A stretch of DNA of 60,140 nt from Myxococcales bacterium (GCA_019634415.1 JAHQVJ010000081.1:1-60140), one strand, 5' to 3'; shown: positions 33,270 through 42,602, counted from the stretch's first letter. Numbers and translations are program-made. Notes: generated from the sequence alone by a model not told the origin.

Positions 33270-35173
33270 GTGGACTCGAGGGGCAGCGCACGCAGCCCAC
33301 CGCGTGGGGGCTCGGCCAGGGCCTCCGCCTGGTCCACGCGAGCCAGGTACGACTGCATCTCCTCGCCGTCCAGCACCTCGCGCTCCAGCAGCGCCTGCGA
33401 CATCTCCTCGAGGATCGGGCCGTTCGCCTCGAGGATGTCGCGGGCACGCTGGTGGCACAGGCTCAGCAGCGCGTGCACCTCCCGCTCGATGGCCTCGGCG
33501 GTGTCGGGGCTCGCCTCCATGGCGAAGGTGGGCGGACCCGACATCCCGAAGGGGTTCGCCCGCGTCTCGGAGGAGTAGTCGACGGCGCCGATGGCCTCGG
33601 ACATGCCGTACTCGGTGACCATGCGACGGGCGAGATCGGTGGCCTTGCGGATGTCGTCGTGGGCCCCGGTCGTGACGTCGCCGAACACCAGCTCCTCCGC
33701 AGCTCGACCGCCGTACAGGATGGTGATCCGGTTGAGCAGCTCGGCCTTGCTCATGAGGTAGCGATCCTCGAGGGGCATCTGGATGGTGTAGCCGAGGGCC
33801 GCGATGCCACGCGGGATGATGCTGATCTTCTTGACGGGGTCGGCACCGGGGCTCGCCGCCGCACACACCGCGTGGCCACACTCGTGGTACGCCACCGTGC
33901 GCTTCTCGCGCTCCGACAGGCGCCGGTTCTTCTTCTCGAGCCCGGCGATCACGCGCTCGATGGCGTCCTCGATGTCTTGGCGCATGATGGCGGCGTGGTC
34001 TCGGCGCGCGGCCAGCAGCGCCGCCTCGTTGAGCGCGTTGGCGAGATCGGCGCCCGCGAACCCGGGCGTGATCTTGGCGATCACCTCGAAGTCCACGTCG
34101 TCGCCGAGCTTGAGCTTGCGGGCGTGCACGTCGAGGATGTCCTGGCGCCCACGCACGTCGGGACGATCCACCACCACCTGCCGATCGAAGCGACCAGCAC
34201 GCAGCAGCGCGCGGTCCAGGATCTCCGGCCGGTTGGTGGCGGCCATCACGATGATGCCCTTGCGGTTGTCGAAGCCGTCCATCTCCACGAGCAGCTGGTT
34301 CAGCGTCTGCTCTCGCTCCTCGTTGCCCGCGGGCCCGGACACGCCGCGGGCCTTGCCCACGGCATCGAGCTCGTCGATGAAGATGATGCAGGGCGCGTGC
34401 TCCACGGCGTTCTTGAAGAGATCCCGCACCCGCGCAGCCCCCACGCCCACGAACATCTCCACGAAGGCACTGCCAGAGATGCTGAAGAAGGGAACGCCTG
34501 CCTCCCCCGCCACCGCTCGGGCGAGCAGCGTCTTGCCGGTGCCGGGTGGGCCCACGAGCAAGACGCCCTTTGGCGGACGGCCTCCCAGGCTGGTGAACTT
34601 GTCGGGCGTGCTCAGGAACGCGATCACCTCCTGCAGCTCCTCGGCGGCCTCCTCCACTCCCGCCACGTCGGCGAAGGTGACCCCGGTCCCTTCCTCGGGG
34701 GCCATGGAGGCGCTGGAGCGACCGAAGGCGGCCATGCCGCGGGTGGGGCCGGATTGCCGCGTGAGCAGCACCCAGAACAGTCCCAGCATCAGCATCAGGA
34801 TCAGAATGAGGGGCAGGCTGCCTTGGGCGCACGGGTTGGGCTGCACCGCTTGGTAGGGCACGTTGTGGGCCTCCAGTAGCTCCAGGAAGCCGTCGTCCTG
34901 CACCCGCACCACCTGCAGAACCGGCGGCTGCTGCTCCCCTACCCGACGGGCGCGGACCCACTCGCCCTCGAAGGTGATCTCCTCGATCTGCCCACTCTCC
35001 ACGAGCTGCTTGAGCTCGGACCAGGTGGGCCCGGTCACGCGATTGTTCCACGACAGCTGGGTCATCCAGAGCAGCACACCGAGGAACAGCAGACCGGCGA
35101 TGGGGATCCACCAGCGCCCGAAGTCTCGACCCTCCTCTTCGGGCCCGTTGCCCCCTGGCTCGCTATTCGACAC
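33266..35173 (-). CDS. ftsH: ATP-dependent zinc metalloprotease FtsH
   Basis: A membrane-bound AAA+ hexamer that degrades misfolded membrane proteins and regulatory proteins such as LpxC or sigma-32. The 635-aa length matches the family. It has two N-terminal TM helices (about 21-39 and 121-138) flanking a small periplasmic domain, Walker A GPPGTGKT, Walker [12 protein letters not shown], the second region of homology [20 protein letters not shown], and the zinc site HECGH. The GTG at 35173 is preferred because GGAGG lies 8 bases upstream; the longer frame to 35296 adds a sequence unlike FtsH. The arylsulfotransferase-like gene is coupled to its stop. Confidence 0.96.
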   Translation of the reverse strand: MSNSEPGGNGPEEEGRDFGRWWIPIAGLLFLGVLLWMTQLSWNNRVTGPTWSELKQLVESGQIEEITFEGEWVRARRVGEQQPPVLQVVRVQDDGFLELLEAHNVPYQAVQPNPCAQGSLPLILILMLMLGLFWVLLTRQSGPTRGMAAFGRSSASMAPEEGTGVTFADVAGVEEAAEELQEVIAFLSTPDKFTSLGGRPPKGVLLVGPPGTGKTLLARAVAGEAGVPFFSISGSAFVEMFVGVGAARVRDLFKNAVEHAPCIIFIDELDAVGKARGVSGPAGNEEREQTLNQLLVEMDGFDNRKGIIVMAATNRPEILDRALLRAGRFDRQVVVDRPDVRGRQDILDVHARKLKLGDDVDFEVIAKITPGFAGADLANALNEAALLAARRDHAAIMRQDIEDAIERVIAGLEKKNRRLSEREKRTVAYHECGHAVCAAASPGADPVKKISIIPRGIAALGYTIQMPLEDRYLMSKAELLNRITILYGGRAAEELVFGDVTTGAHDDIRKATDLARRMVTEYGMSEAIGAVDYSSETRANPFGMSGPPTFAMEASPDTAEAIEREVHALLSLCHQRARDILEANGPILEEMSQALLEREVLDGEEMQSYLARVDQAEALAEPPRGGLRALPLEST

Positions 35174-35387
35174 CGCGCCGACCTCCCGTCCACGATCGGT
35201 AGTACCACGTCGGCATACTGTCCATGAGGTGCATTCCGGAGGCTCCGACCGACCGTCGTCCAGGGTCCACCGTGGGAAGGCAACCCTGAACAGCATCTGA
35301 ACAAAGGTGATCGCAGCGGTGGCCTCTGGCGCCGAGGCAAGCTCCGTAGACTACAATTCGGGGGACTCCTCTCCCGAGGTGCCCTCC

Positions 35388-36065
35388 ATGGGCCGATCCC
35401 GCCGACCCAACCGACCGCGCCCGACCCAGGCGAAGAAGGGCAGCGACGACGACGAGACGCGCTGGGTCTCGAAAGGCAGCACACCCGCCAAGGGGCCAGG
35501 CCAGTCCACGGTGGGCCCCCTCGACACCGACGGGCTGCTGGCGGACCCGAGCGAGCCCGGGACGCGGCCCCTGCCCTCCGGAGCCGGGGAGGAGCCCGAG
35601 ACCGAGCTGATGCTTCCCACGCCTCGTGCGTTTCGCGGCCGCGACAGCGAGACGGTCCCGTTCCTGAAGGCGCCCGAGCCGGATCCGCCACGCGCCGAGC
35701 CTGCGAAGCCGAAGCGCAGGAGGCGTGCAGCCAAGGCCACCACGGTGCTCATCGACTCCGACCTCACGCAGCTGCGCTCGAAGCCGATGCCGCGGCGACG
35801 ACGCCCGAAGGCGAAGCGATCCACCCCGAAGCGATCCACCCCGAAGCGCGCCCCCGGTAAGGCGCGCGAGGCGAAGGCGGCGAGCACCCCGAAGCGCCGC
35901 TCCAAGGCGAAGCGCAAGGAGATCCCCATCGACTCCTCGTCGTCGCGGATCTTCAACCCGGATCTGTCGGATCCATTGCTGCAGCGCCTCGCCACGGGCT
36001 TCATGGTGGTGGTCACCATCTTCGTGTGCCTGTTCGGTGGCGCACTCCTCGGCACGCTCTTCTGA
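35388..36065 (+). CDS. Basic, low-complexity tail-anchored protein
   Basis: A 225-aa protein of unknown function. The first two thirds are disordered, rich in Arg, Lys and Pro with histone-H1-like KAKRSTPKRSTPKR repeats. A C-terminal hydrophobic helix (GFMVVVTIFVCLFGGALLGT) would anchor it in the membrane with the basic part in the cytoplasm. It may bind nucleic acid or acidic lipids. Long open frames also exist on the opposite strand, but this frame has a start with GAGG upstream, a sensible TM end, and a stop just before the hairpin repeats. Confidence is moderate because of the low complexity. Confidence 0.55.
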   Translation: MGRSRRPNRPRPTQAKKGSDDDETRWVSKGSTPAKGPGQSTVGPLDTDGLLADPSEPGTRPLPSGAGEEPETELMLPTPRAFRGRDSETVPFLKAPEPDPPRAEPAKPKRRRRAAKATTVLIDSDLTQLRSKPMPRRRRPKAKRSTPKRSTPKRAPGKAREAKAASTPKRRSKAKRKEIPIDSSSSRIFNPDLSDPLLQRLATGFMVVVTIFVCLFGGALLGTLF

Positions 36066-36098
36066 TCGCGACAATCAACTCCGTTGATTGTCGCGATC
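36064..36098. repeat. REP-like hairpin, copy 1
   Basis: GATCGCGACAATCAAC, loop TCC, then its exact reverse complement: a perfect 16-bp stem. It begins at the stop codon of the basic protein and may terminate it. A second copy of the same element lies 141 bases on. Confidence 0.85.
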
Positions 36099-36204
36099 GA
36101 GCGGAGCGCGCCTGATCCGGGGTTGCAGTGGGACTGGAACGAGCGAGCGTGCGAGCGAGTGCAGGGACTGCTGCAAGTCCAGGCGCGGAGCGGCAACCTG
36201 TACC

Positions 36205-36237
36205 ATCGCGACAATCAACTCCGTTGATTGTCGCGAT
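36205..36237. repeat. REP-like hairpin, copy 2
   Basis: An identical 15-bp stem (ATCGCGACAATCAAC) and TCC loop, followed in both copies by CGAGCGGA. It lies 21 bases from the end of the convergent PGM1-like gene, so each convergent gene has one hairpin at its 3' end. Confidence 0.85.
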
Positions 36238-36257
36238 CGAGCGGACGAGCGTGCTCG

Positions 36258-37826
36258 CTACTGTCCGTCGTGGGGTGTGCGGTTCTTGCGCACGCCCGTC
36301 TCCTGATCCAGGACCTGCAGCGCCTGCTTGTACAGGAAGCGTGCCTGCTGCGGGTTGTCTCCGATGGAGACCACCCCCACCTTGCCGAACTCCGACAGGG
36401 CTCCGATCAGGTGGAACACCACCCCCCGCTCGGTGGGCCCGTGGAAGTGCACGTCGTTGAACACCGCGATGTCCACCAGATCCTGGGCCGACAGCCCGAT
36501 GTACCGATCCTCCTGCAGGGTGTCGGTGGAGAAGTAGTACTTCGGCTTTCCACTCGGCGCGTAGAACAATCCATCCTCTAGGTTGTACGTGCCATTCGTG
36601 AGGAACTTGAGCGTCAGGAAGGGGTGGGTGGTGCCGCCCTTCCGCAAGTTCACCTCGATGGCGTAGTGCTCCCACCCCTGGGGCCCCTCCACGCTGACGT
36701 AGTCGATGCCGAAGCGCCCGATCACGCCACGCTCCGCCAGCACCTGCGCCACCTTCGCTCCCGAGCTCTGGATGGGCATCCGGTAGGCATCCACGGCCGG
36801 GAAGGTGCAGCCCAGGAAGACCTGGCCGCTCGGACCGCCCAGCACCTGGTCGTGGGTGGAGATCACCTGGGCCTCGCCCACCGCGTTGACCCTGCACTGC
36901 ACCGAGGGGCTCACCTTGTGCTCGCCCTCCACGAACGCCTCCACGACGCCCTGCATCTCGGCGAACTTCGCCTCGAAGCTGGGCCAAGACTCGTGGGGCG
37001 CCTCGAACTTGAGCGTGGGCAGCCGATCTTTGAGCCGCTGTGTGAGCTCCGCCTCCGCCAGATCCCCGTCCGTGGGCTCGTAGTAGAACAGCGCGTTGCC
37101 CTCGCCCGAGAACCCCTCGTTGAGCTTCACCACGGCGCGACGCGCTGCCGGATCCCGTCGCTTGATCTCGGCCAGTCCCTCGGCGATCTCCTGAGGAGTC
37201 GACAGCCGCTCGAAGCCGAAGGGCAGCTGAACACCCGCGCTCCGGAACACCTCCCGGCAGCCGCTCTTGGTACCCAGGTCCGACAGCTCGGGATCCACGG
37301 AGTGCAGCGGCAGATCGAGCTGCACGGCGAGGCTACGCTCCCATGGCGTGGAGTTGAAACAAACCAGGTGGGCGCGATCGGGGTCGTCGATCTCGTGACG
37401 GATCCGCCGGATCAGGCGCGGCCGCGCCAGGATCTTCTGCGACAGGGACTGGGTGCTGCGGTCGTTGCAGTCCAGCATCACCAGGCGCTGACGTGCATGA
37501 CTGTTCGGAATGCCCGGCAGCATCGACAGGTAGTAGTCCACCACGACGGGATCGAGGCGGTGACTGGTCACGTACACGATGCGCGTGCGCGGCTGGCGCA
37601 GCAGCATCAGGTTCACCAGCATCCGCTCTTCGTAGTGGTAGAACCCGGTGATCTTGGCCAGCTCCCGAGGATCCATCGACAGCGACGGCACGATCACCAC
37701 CGTCTGCGGGATCCGCGCGTCACGTCCGAGGGTTCGGTACAGCTCGGGCGTTCGTGCCTGAAGCGTGGCAAAGCGCGCCAGCTCTTCGGGGGAACCAGGA
37801 TCGGGCGTCATGGAAGGCTGGTGCAT
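36258..37826 (-). CDS. PGM1-like ATP-grasp peptide ligase
   Basis: A 522-aa ATP-grasp protein of the 'peptide ligase PGM1-related' group, named from the pheganomycin enzyme that joins amino acids or peptides. The nucleotide-binding strand is AVVKLNEGFSGEGNA. A central STHDQVLGGPSGQVFLG and a IGRFGIDYVSVEG...EVNLRKGGTTHP block (metal and substrate residues D, E, N) follow. The C-terminal PGM1_C-like part carries FHLIGALSEFGKVG, typical of the family. No neighbouring peptide gene is obvious, so the substrate is unknown. The sugar-phosphate transferase gene lies 13 bases upstream on the same strand, so they may share a transcript and a surface-polymer role. Confidence 0.82.
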   Translation of the reverse strand: MHQPSMTPDPGSPEELARFATLQARTPELYRTLGRDARIPQTVVIVPSLSMDPRELAKITGFYHYEERMLVNLMLLRQPRTRIVYVTSHRLDPVVVDYYLSMLPGIPNSHARQRLVMLDCNDRSTQSLSQKILARPRLIRRIRHEIDDPDRAHLVCFNSTPWERSLAVQLDLPLHSVDPELSDLGTKSGCREVFRSAGVQLPFGFERLSTPQEIAEGLAEIKRRDPAARRAVVKLNEGFSGEGNALFYYEPTDGDLAEAELTQRLKDRLPTLKFEAPHESWPSFEAKFAEMQGVVEAFVEGEHKVSPSVQCRVNAVGEAQVISTHDQVLGGPSGQVFLGCTFPAVDAYRMPIQSSGAKVAQVLAERGVIGRFGIDYVSVEGPQGWEHYAIEVNLRKGGTTHPFLTLKFLTNGTYNLEDGLFYAPSGKPKYYFSTDTLQEDRYIGLSAQDLVDIAVFNDVHFHGPTERGVVFHLIGALSEFGKVGVVSIGDNPQQARFLYKQALQVLDQETGVRKNRTPHDGQ

Positions 37827-37839
37827 GGCCGAGAGGGTA

Positions 37840-39192
37840 CTACCTGGCGCCGGTGCCCGACAACACGGCAGGAACGGTGCGGATCAGCACGACCAGGTCC
37901 AAGCCCAGGCTCCACTCGTCGATGTAGCGCAGGTCGAGCGCCATCCAGCGCTCCCAGGACAGGTCGGCACGGCCACTGACCTGGGACAACCCGGTCATTC
38001 CAGGGCGCACCGAGAGCCGACGCCGCTGCCATCGCTCGTAGCGCTCCACCTCGTCGGCCAACGGAGGACGAGGGCCCACCAGGCTCATCTCCCCGCGGAG
38101 CACATTGATCAGCTGGGGTAGCTCGTCGAGCGAGGTGCGACGCAACCACGCGCCCAGCCGCGTGACGCGCGGATCGTGGGCGATCTTGAAGGGGGGTCCG
38201 ACCAGCTCGTTGCGATCGCTTAGGGCCGCTCGCAGCTGGGGCGCCTCGGGAACCATGGAGCGCAGCTTGAGCATGCGAAAGGGCCGCCCGTGCCGACCGA
38301 GGCGCTCCTGCACGAACAAGGCGGGGCCTCCGTCCTGCAGCCGCACCAGCCACATGAGGAGCAGCAGCGGGATCCCACCGACCAACAGCCCCACCAGCGC
38401 CCCCACCACGTCGATGGCGCGCTTGGCGAGGCGGCTCGGGCTGGCCTCGGAGCGCGGCGTGAACGTGAGCGCGGTCCAGCCAGCCACGTCGCGCAGCTGC
38501 ACGTGCCCGGCCTCTGGGCCCAGGTAGGTGGCGTCCACCGACAGCGGCAATCCCAACAGCTCGCAGGTGGAGGCGACCGCGTCCAAGGAACGAGGAGGCA
38601 CCGTGCCAGCCACGATCACCTCGTCTACAGGGTGTTCCTCCAGGCGCGCGGCGAGGGTACCCGCCTCCGCGGGCGCCACCTCGACCACCAGCTGCACGTG
38701 CCCACCGGGGTCGCGGGCCAGGGCCTCACGCAGCGCGAGGCGATCGGAGGGTCGACCCACGAGGGCGAGGCGCACGGGGCGCCACCGCATGAGCAGTGCA
38801 CGCACCCAGGCCAGCAACCCGCGGTCCGCCACCCACAGCGCCGGCACCGACGCCAGCGCGAATCCCACCAGCAGCGTGCGGTTCAGCTCGATGTGGGCCA
38901 AGAACAGCAGGAGCAGCACGCCGAGAACGGCGAAGCCCACCCCCGACAGCACGTCCGCCGCCGAGGCCGCGCGTCCCGTTCGGTAGCGGCCTCGCCCCGC
39001 CAGCACCGCCACCCACAGCCCCACCACGAGCCAGCCCAGCGGCATGATCGCGGGCGCCTCGAGGGCCGGCATCCCCAGCGCTCCGCCCGCGGCAGCCCGG
39101 CTGCGCACCACTGCCACCCAGGTCAGCCCGAGCACGCCAGCATCGGTGCCTGCGGCAATGAGGCGCAACCAAGCCAGACGTTCGGTGTCCAT
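37840..39192 (-). CDS. Polyprenyl glycosylphosphotransferase (WbaP/CpsE-like)
   Basis: A 450-aa inner-membrane enzyme that starts a polysaccharide repeat unit by moving a sugar phosphate from a nucleotide sugar to undecaprenyl phosphate. It has about five N-terminal TM helices, a CoA-binding-like middle domain (VRLALVGRPSDR), and the C-terminal catalytic domain: KRAIDVVGALVGLLVGG, FVQERLGRHGRPFRMLKLRS, DELPQLINVLRGEMSLVGPR and VRPGMTGLSQVSGR. All are conserved in the family. The ATG at 39192 gives the usual N-terminus, although upstream frame is open. The downstream ligase is on the same strand. Confidence 0.92.
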   Translation of the reverse strand: MDTERLAWLRLIAAGTDAGVLGLTWVAVVRSRAAAGGALGMPALEAPAIMPLGWLVVGLWVAVLAGRGRYRTGRAASAADVLSGVGFAVLGVLLLLFLAHIELNRTLLVGFALASVPALWVADRGLLAWVRALLMRWRPVRLALVGRPSDRLALREALARDPGGHVQLVVEVAPAEAGTLAARLEEHPVDEVIVAGTVPPRSLDAVASTCELLGLPLSVDATYLGPEAGHVQLRDVAGWTALTFTPRSEASPSRLAKRAIDVVGALVGLLVGGIPLLLLMWLVRLQDGGPALFVQERLGRHGRPFRMLKLRSMVPEAPQLRAALSDRNELVGPPFKIAHDPRVTRLGAWLRRTSLDELPQLINVLRGEMSLVGPRPPLADEVERYERWQRRRLSVRPGMTGLSQVSGRADLSWERWMALDLRYIDEWSLGLDLVVLIRTVPAVLSGTGAR

Positions 39193-39257
39193 GGCCCCAA
39201 GGTAGCCCCGTCGCGCCGGTGCTGGGCGATACTGCGGCAGCGGGAAGGACGGGCACC

Positions 39258-40700
39258 ATGCTGCTGTTGTGGTGGGTTGGCGCAGCCCAGGGCCAGCCGG
39301 CGCCACCGAGCGCGGGCAACGTGCAGACGCTGCATCCCTCGGCCGATGCGCAGTACGGACTGTGGACCGACGACGCGGGCACCGCTCCGGACGGCGCACT
39401 GCGCGGTCGCGCGCTGCTGTCCTACACGTCGCAGCCGCTGGTGTGGGAGCCCTTCTTCACTGGTCCCCAGGCGGTGGTGGACACCACCTGGCAGCTCGAC
39501 GCCATCGCCTCGGCGTCGTGGGGCCCGGGCCGCCTGGCCCTGGACGTGCCCATCCTGCTGGCCGGCAGCAGCGACGTGCTCGTGGGCGCGACCGCGGGCC
39601 TCGGCGACCTGGCGCTCGACGGGAAGCTCACCGTGCTCGATCCGGCGAAGGCCGCCTTCGGTCTGGCTGTGACGGGTCGCGCCACGCTGCCCACGTCCAC
39701 GGTGGTGCTACCCCTGGGCGGCAACGGTCTGGGGTGGGAGCTCGCGGCGGTGGTGGACGCACCCCTCGGACCCGGGCGCATCTTGGTCAACGCGGGCACC
39801 CGCGGCGGACGCCCCACCACCCTCGGCAACCTGGAGATCGGCAACCAGCTGGTGCTGCGCAGCGCAGGCGTGCTGCCCGTGGGGGAGCGTGGAGGCACCT
39901 TCCTGGAGCTCGCCGCCCGCATCGACTACACAGCACCCTTCGGCGTGGGCTCCCCCGTGGAGTTCGCGGTGGGCGGCTGGGTGTGGGCCGCGCGACAGTG
40001 GGCGCTGCGCGGCTCGCTGGGTCGTGGGCTCCCCAGCGCCGTGGGCTCTCCCGGGGCCCGGGTGCTGTTGGCGCTGGCCTTCGAGCCCGACCGCAAACCC
40101 GAGGTGGTCCCCGTGTTCGCCAAGCGCGCCGACACGGCACCCGAGGCCCCACAGGCCGAGGAAGAGACGCTCGCAGCTGGGGTCACGGGTACCACCGTGC
40201 AGGGCGCGGGCACCGTGCCCCTCGAGGTGCGGGTGCAAGACGCCTCGGGGGCGGTGGTGCACGGTGCCTTCTCCTGGGTGCAGTGCAACGGCACCGACGT
40301 GCGGTTGCCGGCCCTCGCCACGGTGGACGTGCTCCCCGGAAGCTGCCAGGTCGCCGTGATGGCGCCTGGCTGGAGCGTGCACGAGTCGCAGATCCACGTG
40401 CCTGCTGGCGAGTCCTTTGCACACAAGGTGGTCTTGCAGCCCTCCACTCCCGTGGCGCGACTCGCCGTCGACGTGGTGGACCGGCTGGCGCGGCCCATCA
40501 CCGACGCCCGCTGGCTGCTCGCCGAAGACGAGACCGAGCTCCCCATCGAGGGAGGGCGATCCACCGTCGCCGTGCGGCCGGGCACCTACGTGCTGCAAGT
40601 TCGCGCCGAGGGCTACGAGACGGCCAAGCGCACCTACCAGGTGACCGCGGGCGAGGAGCAGCGGTGGCGGGTGGTCCTGCAGCGCGAGCGAGCACGATGA
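39258..40700 (+). CDS. Outer-membrane/surface protein with PEGA-like C-terminus
   Basis: A 480-aa exported protein that I cannot assign to a named family. A short signal (MLLLWWVGAAQGQ) precedes a beta-rich domain (about 20-280) with alternating hydrophobic strands and a signature like outer-membrane transporter/OmpA-type barrels (LALDVPILLAGSSDVLVGAT, FLELAARIDYTAPFGVG). A linker is followed by two carboxypeptidase-regulatory or PEGA-like beta-sandwich repeats at about 320-480 (VRPGTYVLQVRAEGYETAKR). Such repeats are common in myxobacterial surface proteins. Its stop overlaps the kdsA ATG (ATGA). Confidence 0.6.
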   Translation: MLLLWWVGAAQGQPAPPSAGNVQTLHPSADAQYGLWTDDAGTAPDGALRGRALLSYTSQPLVWEPFFTGPQAVVDTTWQLDAIASASWGPGRLALDVPILLAGSSDVLVGATAGLGDLALDGKLTVLDPAKAAFGLAVTGRATLPTSTVVLPLGGNGLGWELAAVVDAPLGPGRILVNAGTRGGRPTTLGNLEIGNQLVLRSAGVLPVGERGGTFLELAARIDYTAPFGVGSPVEFAVGGWVWAARQWALRGSLGRGLPSAVGSPGARVLLALAFEPDRKPEVVPVFAKRADTAPEAPQAEEETLAAGVTGTTVQGAGTVPLEVRVQDASGAVVHGAFSWVQCNGTDVRLPALATVDVLPGSCQVAVMAPGWSVHESQIHVPAGESFAHKVVLQPSTPVARLAVDVVDRLARPITDARWLLAEDETELPIEGGRSTVAVRPGTYVLQVRAEGYETAKRTYQVTAGEEQRWRVVLQRERAR

Positions 40701-41518
40701 GCCCGAAGCCGAGCCCCGTGCGCGTCGGTTCGATCTGCGTGGGCGGCGGCGGCTGGGTGTTGATCGCCGGGCCGTGCATGCTCGAGGAGCCCGAGCGCGT
40801 GCTGCGCATCGGCCGCGGCATCGCGGCGGTGTGCGACGAGCTCCAGCTGCCCTGGATCTTCAAGGCCTCCTTCGACAAGGCCAACCGCACCAGCGGGCAC
40901 AGTCCTCGCGGCCCCGGCCTGCGAGACGGCTTGGCGCTGCTCGCCGAGGTCAAGTCCACCCTGGGCGTTCCCGTCACCACCGACGTGCACCTCCCGAGCC
41001 AGGCCGATGCCATCGCCGAGGTGGCGGATCTCCTGCAGATCCCCGCATTCCTCTGCCGCCAGACCGACCTGCTGCTCGCTGCGGGAGGCACGGGCCGCCC
41101 CGTGAACATCAAGAAGGGCCCCTTCGCCGATCCGCGCACCATGGGGCATGCCGTCGACAAGGTGCGGCAAGCCGGCGAAGGCGGCGTGCTGCTCACGGAG
41201 CGAGGCACCTCCTTCGGCCACGGCGATCTCGTGGTGGACTTCCGCGGCCTGCTGTGGATGCGACAGCTCGGTGTGCCCGTGGTCTACGACGCCACCCACA
41301 GCGTGCAGCGCCCCTCTGCCCTGGGCGACCGATCCGGCGGCGACGCGCAGCTGGCACCCGCCCTCGCGCGCGGCGCCGTGGCGATCGGGGTGGATGCGCT
41401 GTTCGCCGAGGTCCACGACGATCCCAGCCAGGCGCTGTCCGACAGCGCCACTCAGCTCCCCCTCGCACAGCTGCCGTCGATGCTCCGCGGCTGCCTGGCC
41501 GCCTCAGCGCACCCCTGA
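40697..41518 (+). CDS. kdsA: 3-deoxy-D-manno-octulosonate 8-phosphate synthase
   Basis: Condenses arabinose 5-phosphate with phosphoenolpyruvate to Kdo-8-phosphate for lipopolysaccharide, so a Gram-negative outer membrane with Kdo is expected. The 273-aa chain has all family blocks: LIAGPCMLEE, FKASFDKANRTS, RQTDLLLA, NIKKGPFADP, TERGTSFGHGDLVVDFRGLL and YDATHSVQRPS. The Cys in GPC marks the metal-dependent class; the E. coli enzyme has Asn there. The ATG overlaps the stop of the surface-protein gene, which is unusual for kdsA. It is convergent with the broken TetR gene and overlaps it by 15 bases. Confidence 0.93.
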   Translation: MSPKPSPVRVGSICVGGGGWVLIAGPCMLEEPERVLRIGRGIAAVCDELQLPWIFKASFDKANRTSGHSPRGPGLRDGLALLAEVKSTLGVPVTTDVHLPSQADAIAEVADLLQIPAFLCRQTDLLLAAGGTGRPVNIKKGPFADPRTMGHAVDKVRQAGEGGVLLTERGTSFGHGDLVVDFRGLLWMRQLGVPVVYDATHSVQRPSALGDRSGGDAQLAPALARGAVAIGVDALFAEVHDDPSQALSDSATQLPLAQLPSMLRGCLAASAHP

Positions 41519-42085
41519 CACGGGCGGCACCAGCACGTCGAAGCCTCGCTCCCACAGAGGCTCGAACGTCGCGTCTGGCCCAGCGCGGATCCACTCCCGG
41601 CAGGTGGCGTCCACCAAGCCCATCGTGGCTGCGGCGAGCACCTGGGCGCGAAAGCGCTCCTCCTGCGCGCTCGGATCGGTGCAGATCGCCGCGGCCATGT
41701 GGTCCACCCATCGGCGATACACCCGGTTGAAGCCAGACAGCACCGCAGGGTAGGTCAACCCCAGCGCCATGGCGCGACGCGGAGGATCGGGATCGGCATC
41801 GATGTGCCGCGCGATCCCCGCCCCCGCACGGCGCAGATCGGCCAGCACATCGCCCGTGGGCACGTAGTGCGCATCGAACACCTAGAGCCAGAGCATGGGG
41901 TGCACGAACACCAGCTCTTCCTTGCCCTGGACGTACCGGAACACCGTGCGACGGGACACGCCGGCCCGTTGGGCGATGGCCTCGATGGTCACCCCCGGCC
42001 CCTGCTCCTCCATCAAGGACACGGCAGCATCGCCCAGGGCGAGGAGCGTGCGACGGCGGTTCTCGGCGTGGCTCGGCATCCCCAT
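41504..42085 (-). pseudogene. TetR family regulator interrupted by an in-frame UAG
   Basis: Reads as one TetR protein of about 193 codons if the TAG at 41882-41884 is ignored. The N-terminal part holds the helix-turn-helix (VTIEAIAQRAGVSRRTVFRY, VQGKEELVF). The part after the stop (FDAHYVPTGDVLADLRRAG onwards) is a normal TetR ligand domain in the same frame. A GTG directly follows the stop, so reinitiation would give only the ligand domain. It may be a real nonsense mutation, a suppressed amber codon or a base error. The two operators upstream are perfect. The ATG at 42085 or 42079 is the start. Confidence 0.8.
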
Positions 42086-42086
42086 A

Positions 42087-42107
42087 TTCTGGCACGAAGT
42101 GCCAGAA
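42087..42107. promoter_or_regulatory. TetR-type operator 1, adjacent to broken tetR
   Basis: TTCTGGCAC-GAA-GTGCCAGAA is a perfect palindrome with 9-bp arms, directly before the TetR start codon. Confidence 0.75.
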
Positions 42108-42123
42108 GTCGCTTGCCCAACTT

Positions 42124-42140
42124 CTGTCACTATGTGACAG
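42124..42140. promoter_or_regulatory. TetR-type operator 2, adjacent to membrane-protein gene
   Basis: CTGTCAC-TAT-GTGACAG is a perfect palindrome related to operator 1 (consensus CTGKCAC-N3-GTGMCAG). The centres are 35 bp apart. It lies just before the AGGAGG of the divergent membrane-protein gene. Confidence 0.75.
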
Positions 42141-42158
42141 TTGTTGCAGGAGGTCGAC

Positions 42159-42602
42159 ATGCAGTGGTTCGTCGTCGCGGGCGCCGCCGTCTTCGGAATG
42201 CTGGGGCTGATGCACGGGGTGCTCACCTGGCAGTCCACGCCGGAGCGCGGCGCGTTCACGCCCCTCGATCCCGTGCACCGAGAGGCCTTCGCTCGCGAGG
42301 GCAGCATCGGCCTGGCGCCAGAGGTCACGCTGTCGCTCTGGAACGCCTGGATCGGGTTCAACCTGTCGCACAGCCTCGGCGTGGTGCTCGCGGCCGCGCT
42401 GCTCGGCATCCCTGCGCTGCTGGACTTCGAGGGGGCCCTCGCCAACCCGGGCTGGGTCGCCTGCGCGCTGATCCTGCCCTTGATCTACCTGGGCCTGTCG
42501 CTGCGCTACTGGTTCGACAAGCCCACACGCGGGATCTCGTTGGGCACCCTGCTGGTCTACGTGGGCGTGCTCGGTGCTGCGCTTCCGGGCCTCACTCCCT
42601 GA
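42159..42602 (+). CDS. Small four-TM membrane protein (LIC_13387-like)
   Basis: A 147-aa polytopic membrane protein. Four hydrophobic stretches are visible: WFVVAGAAVFGMLGLMHGVL, a middle pair around FNLSHSLGVVLAAALLGIP and CALILPLIYLGLSL, and a final one ending in VYVGVLGAALPG. The motif WNAWIGFNLSHSLG resembles the LIC_13387-type family of unknown function. The start has AGGAGG at ideal distance. It is divergent from the broken TetR gene and has the second operator in its promoter, so it is the probable target. The stop overlaps the convergent 1281-aa gene by 11 bases. Confidence 0.72.
   Translation: MQWFVVAGAAVFGMLGLMHGVLTWQSTPERGAFTPLDPVHREAFAREGSIGLAPEVTLSLWNAWIGFNLSHSLGVVLAAALLGIPALLDFEGALANPGWVACALILPLIYLGLSLRYWFDKPTRGISLGTLLVYVGVLGAALPGLTP

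Noticed and set aside
33270..35111. Open frame that would extend the arylsulfotransferase-like protein to 1093 aa
   Set aside because: This part lies in another frame of ftsH and has shadow composition. The ATG that overlaps the ftsH stop and begins a lipoprotein signal is the true start.
35163..36214. Minus-strand open frames opposite the basic tail-anchored protein
   Set aside because: They lack a good ribosome-binding site and run through the hairpin repeat. The plus frame has a TM end and stops before the repeats, although the choice is not certain.
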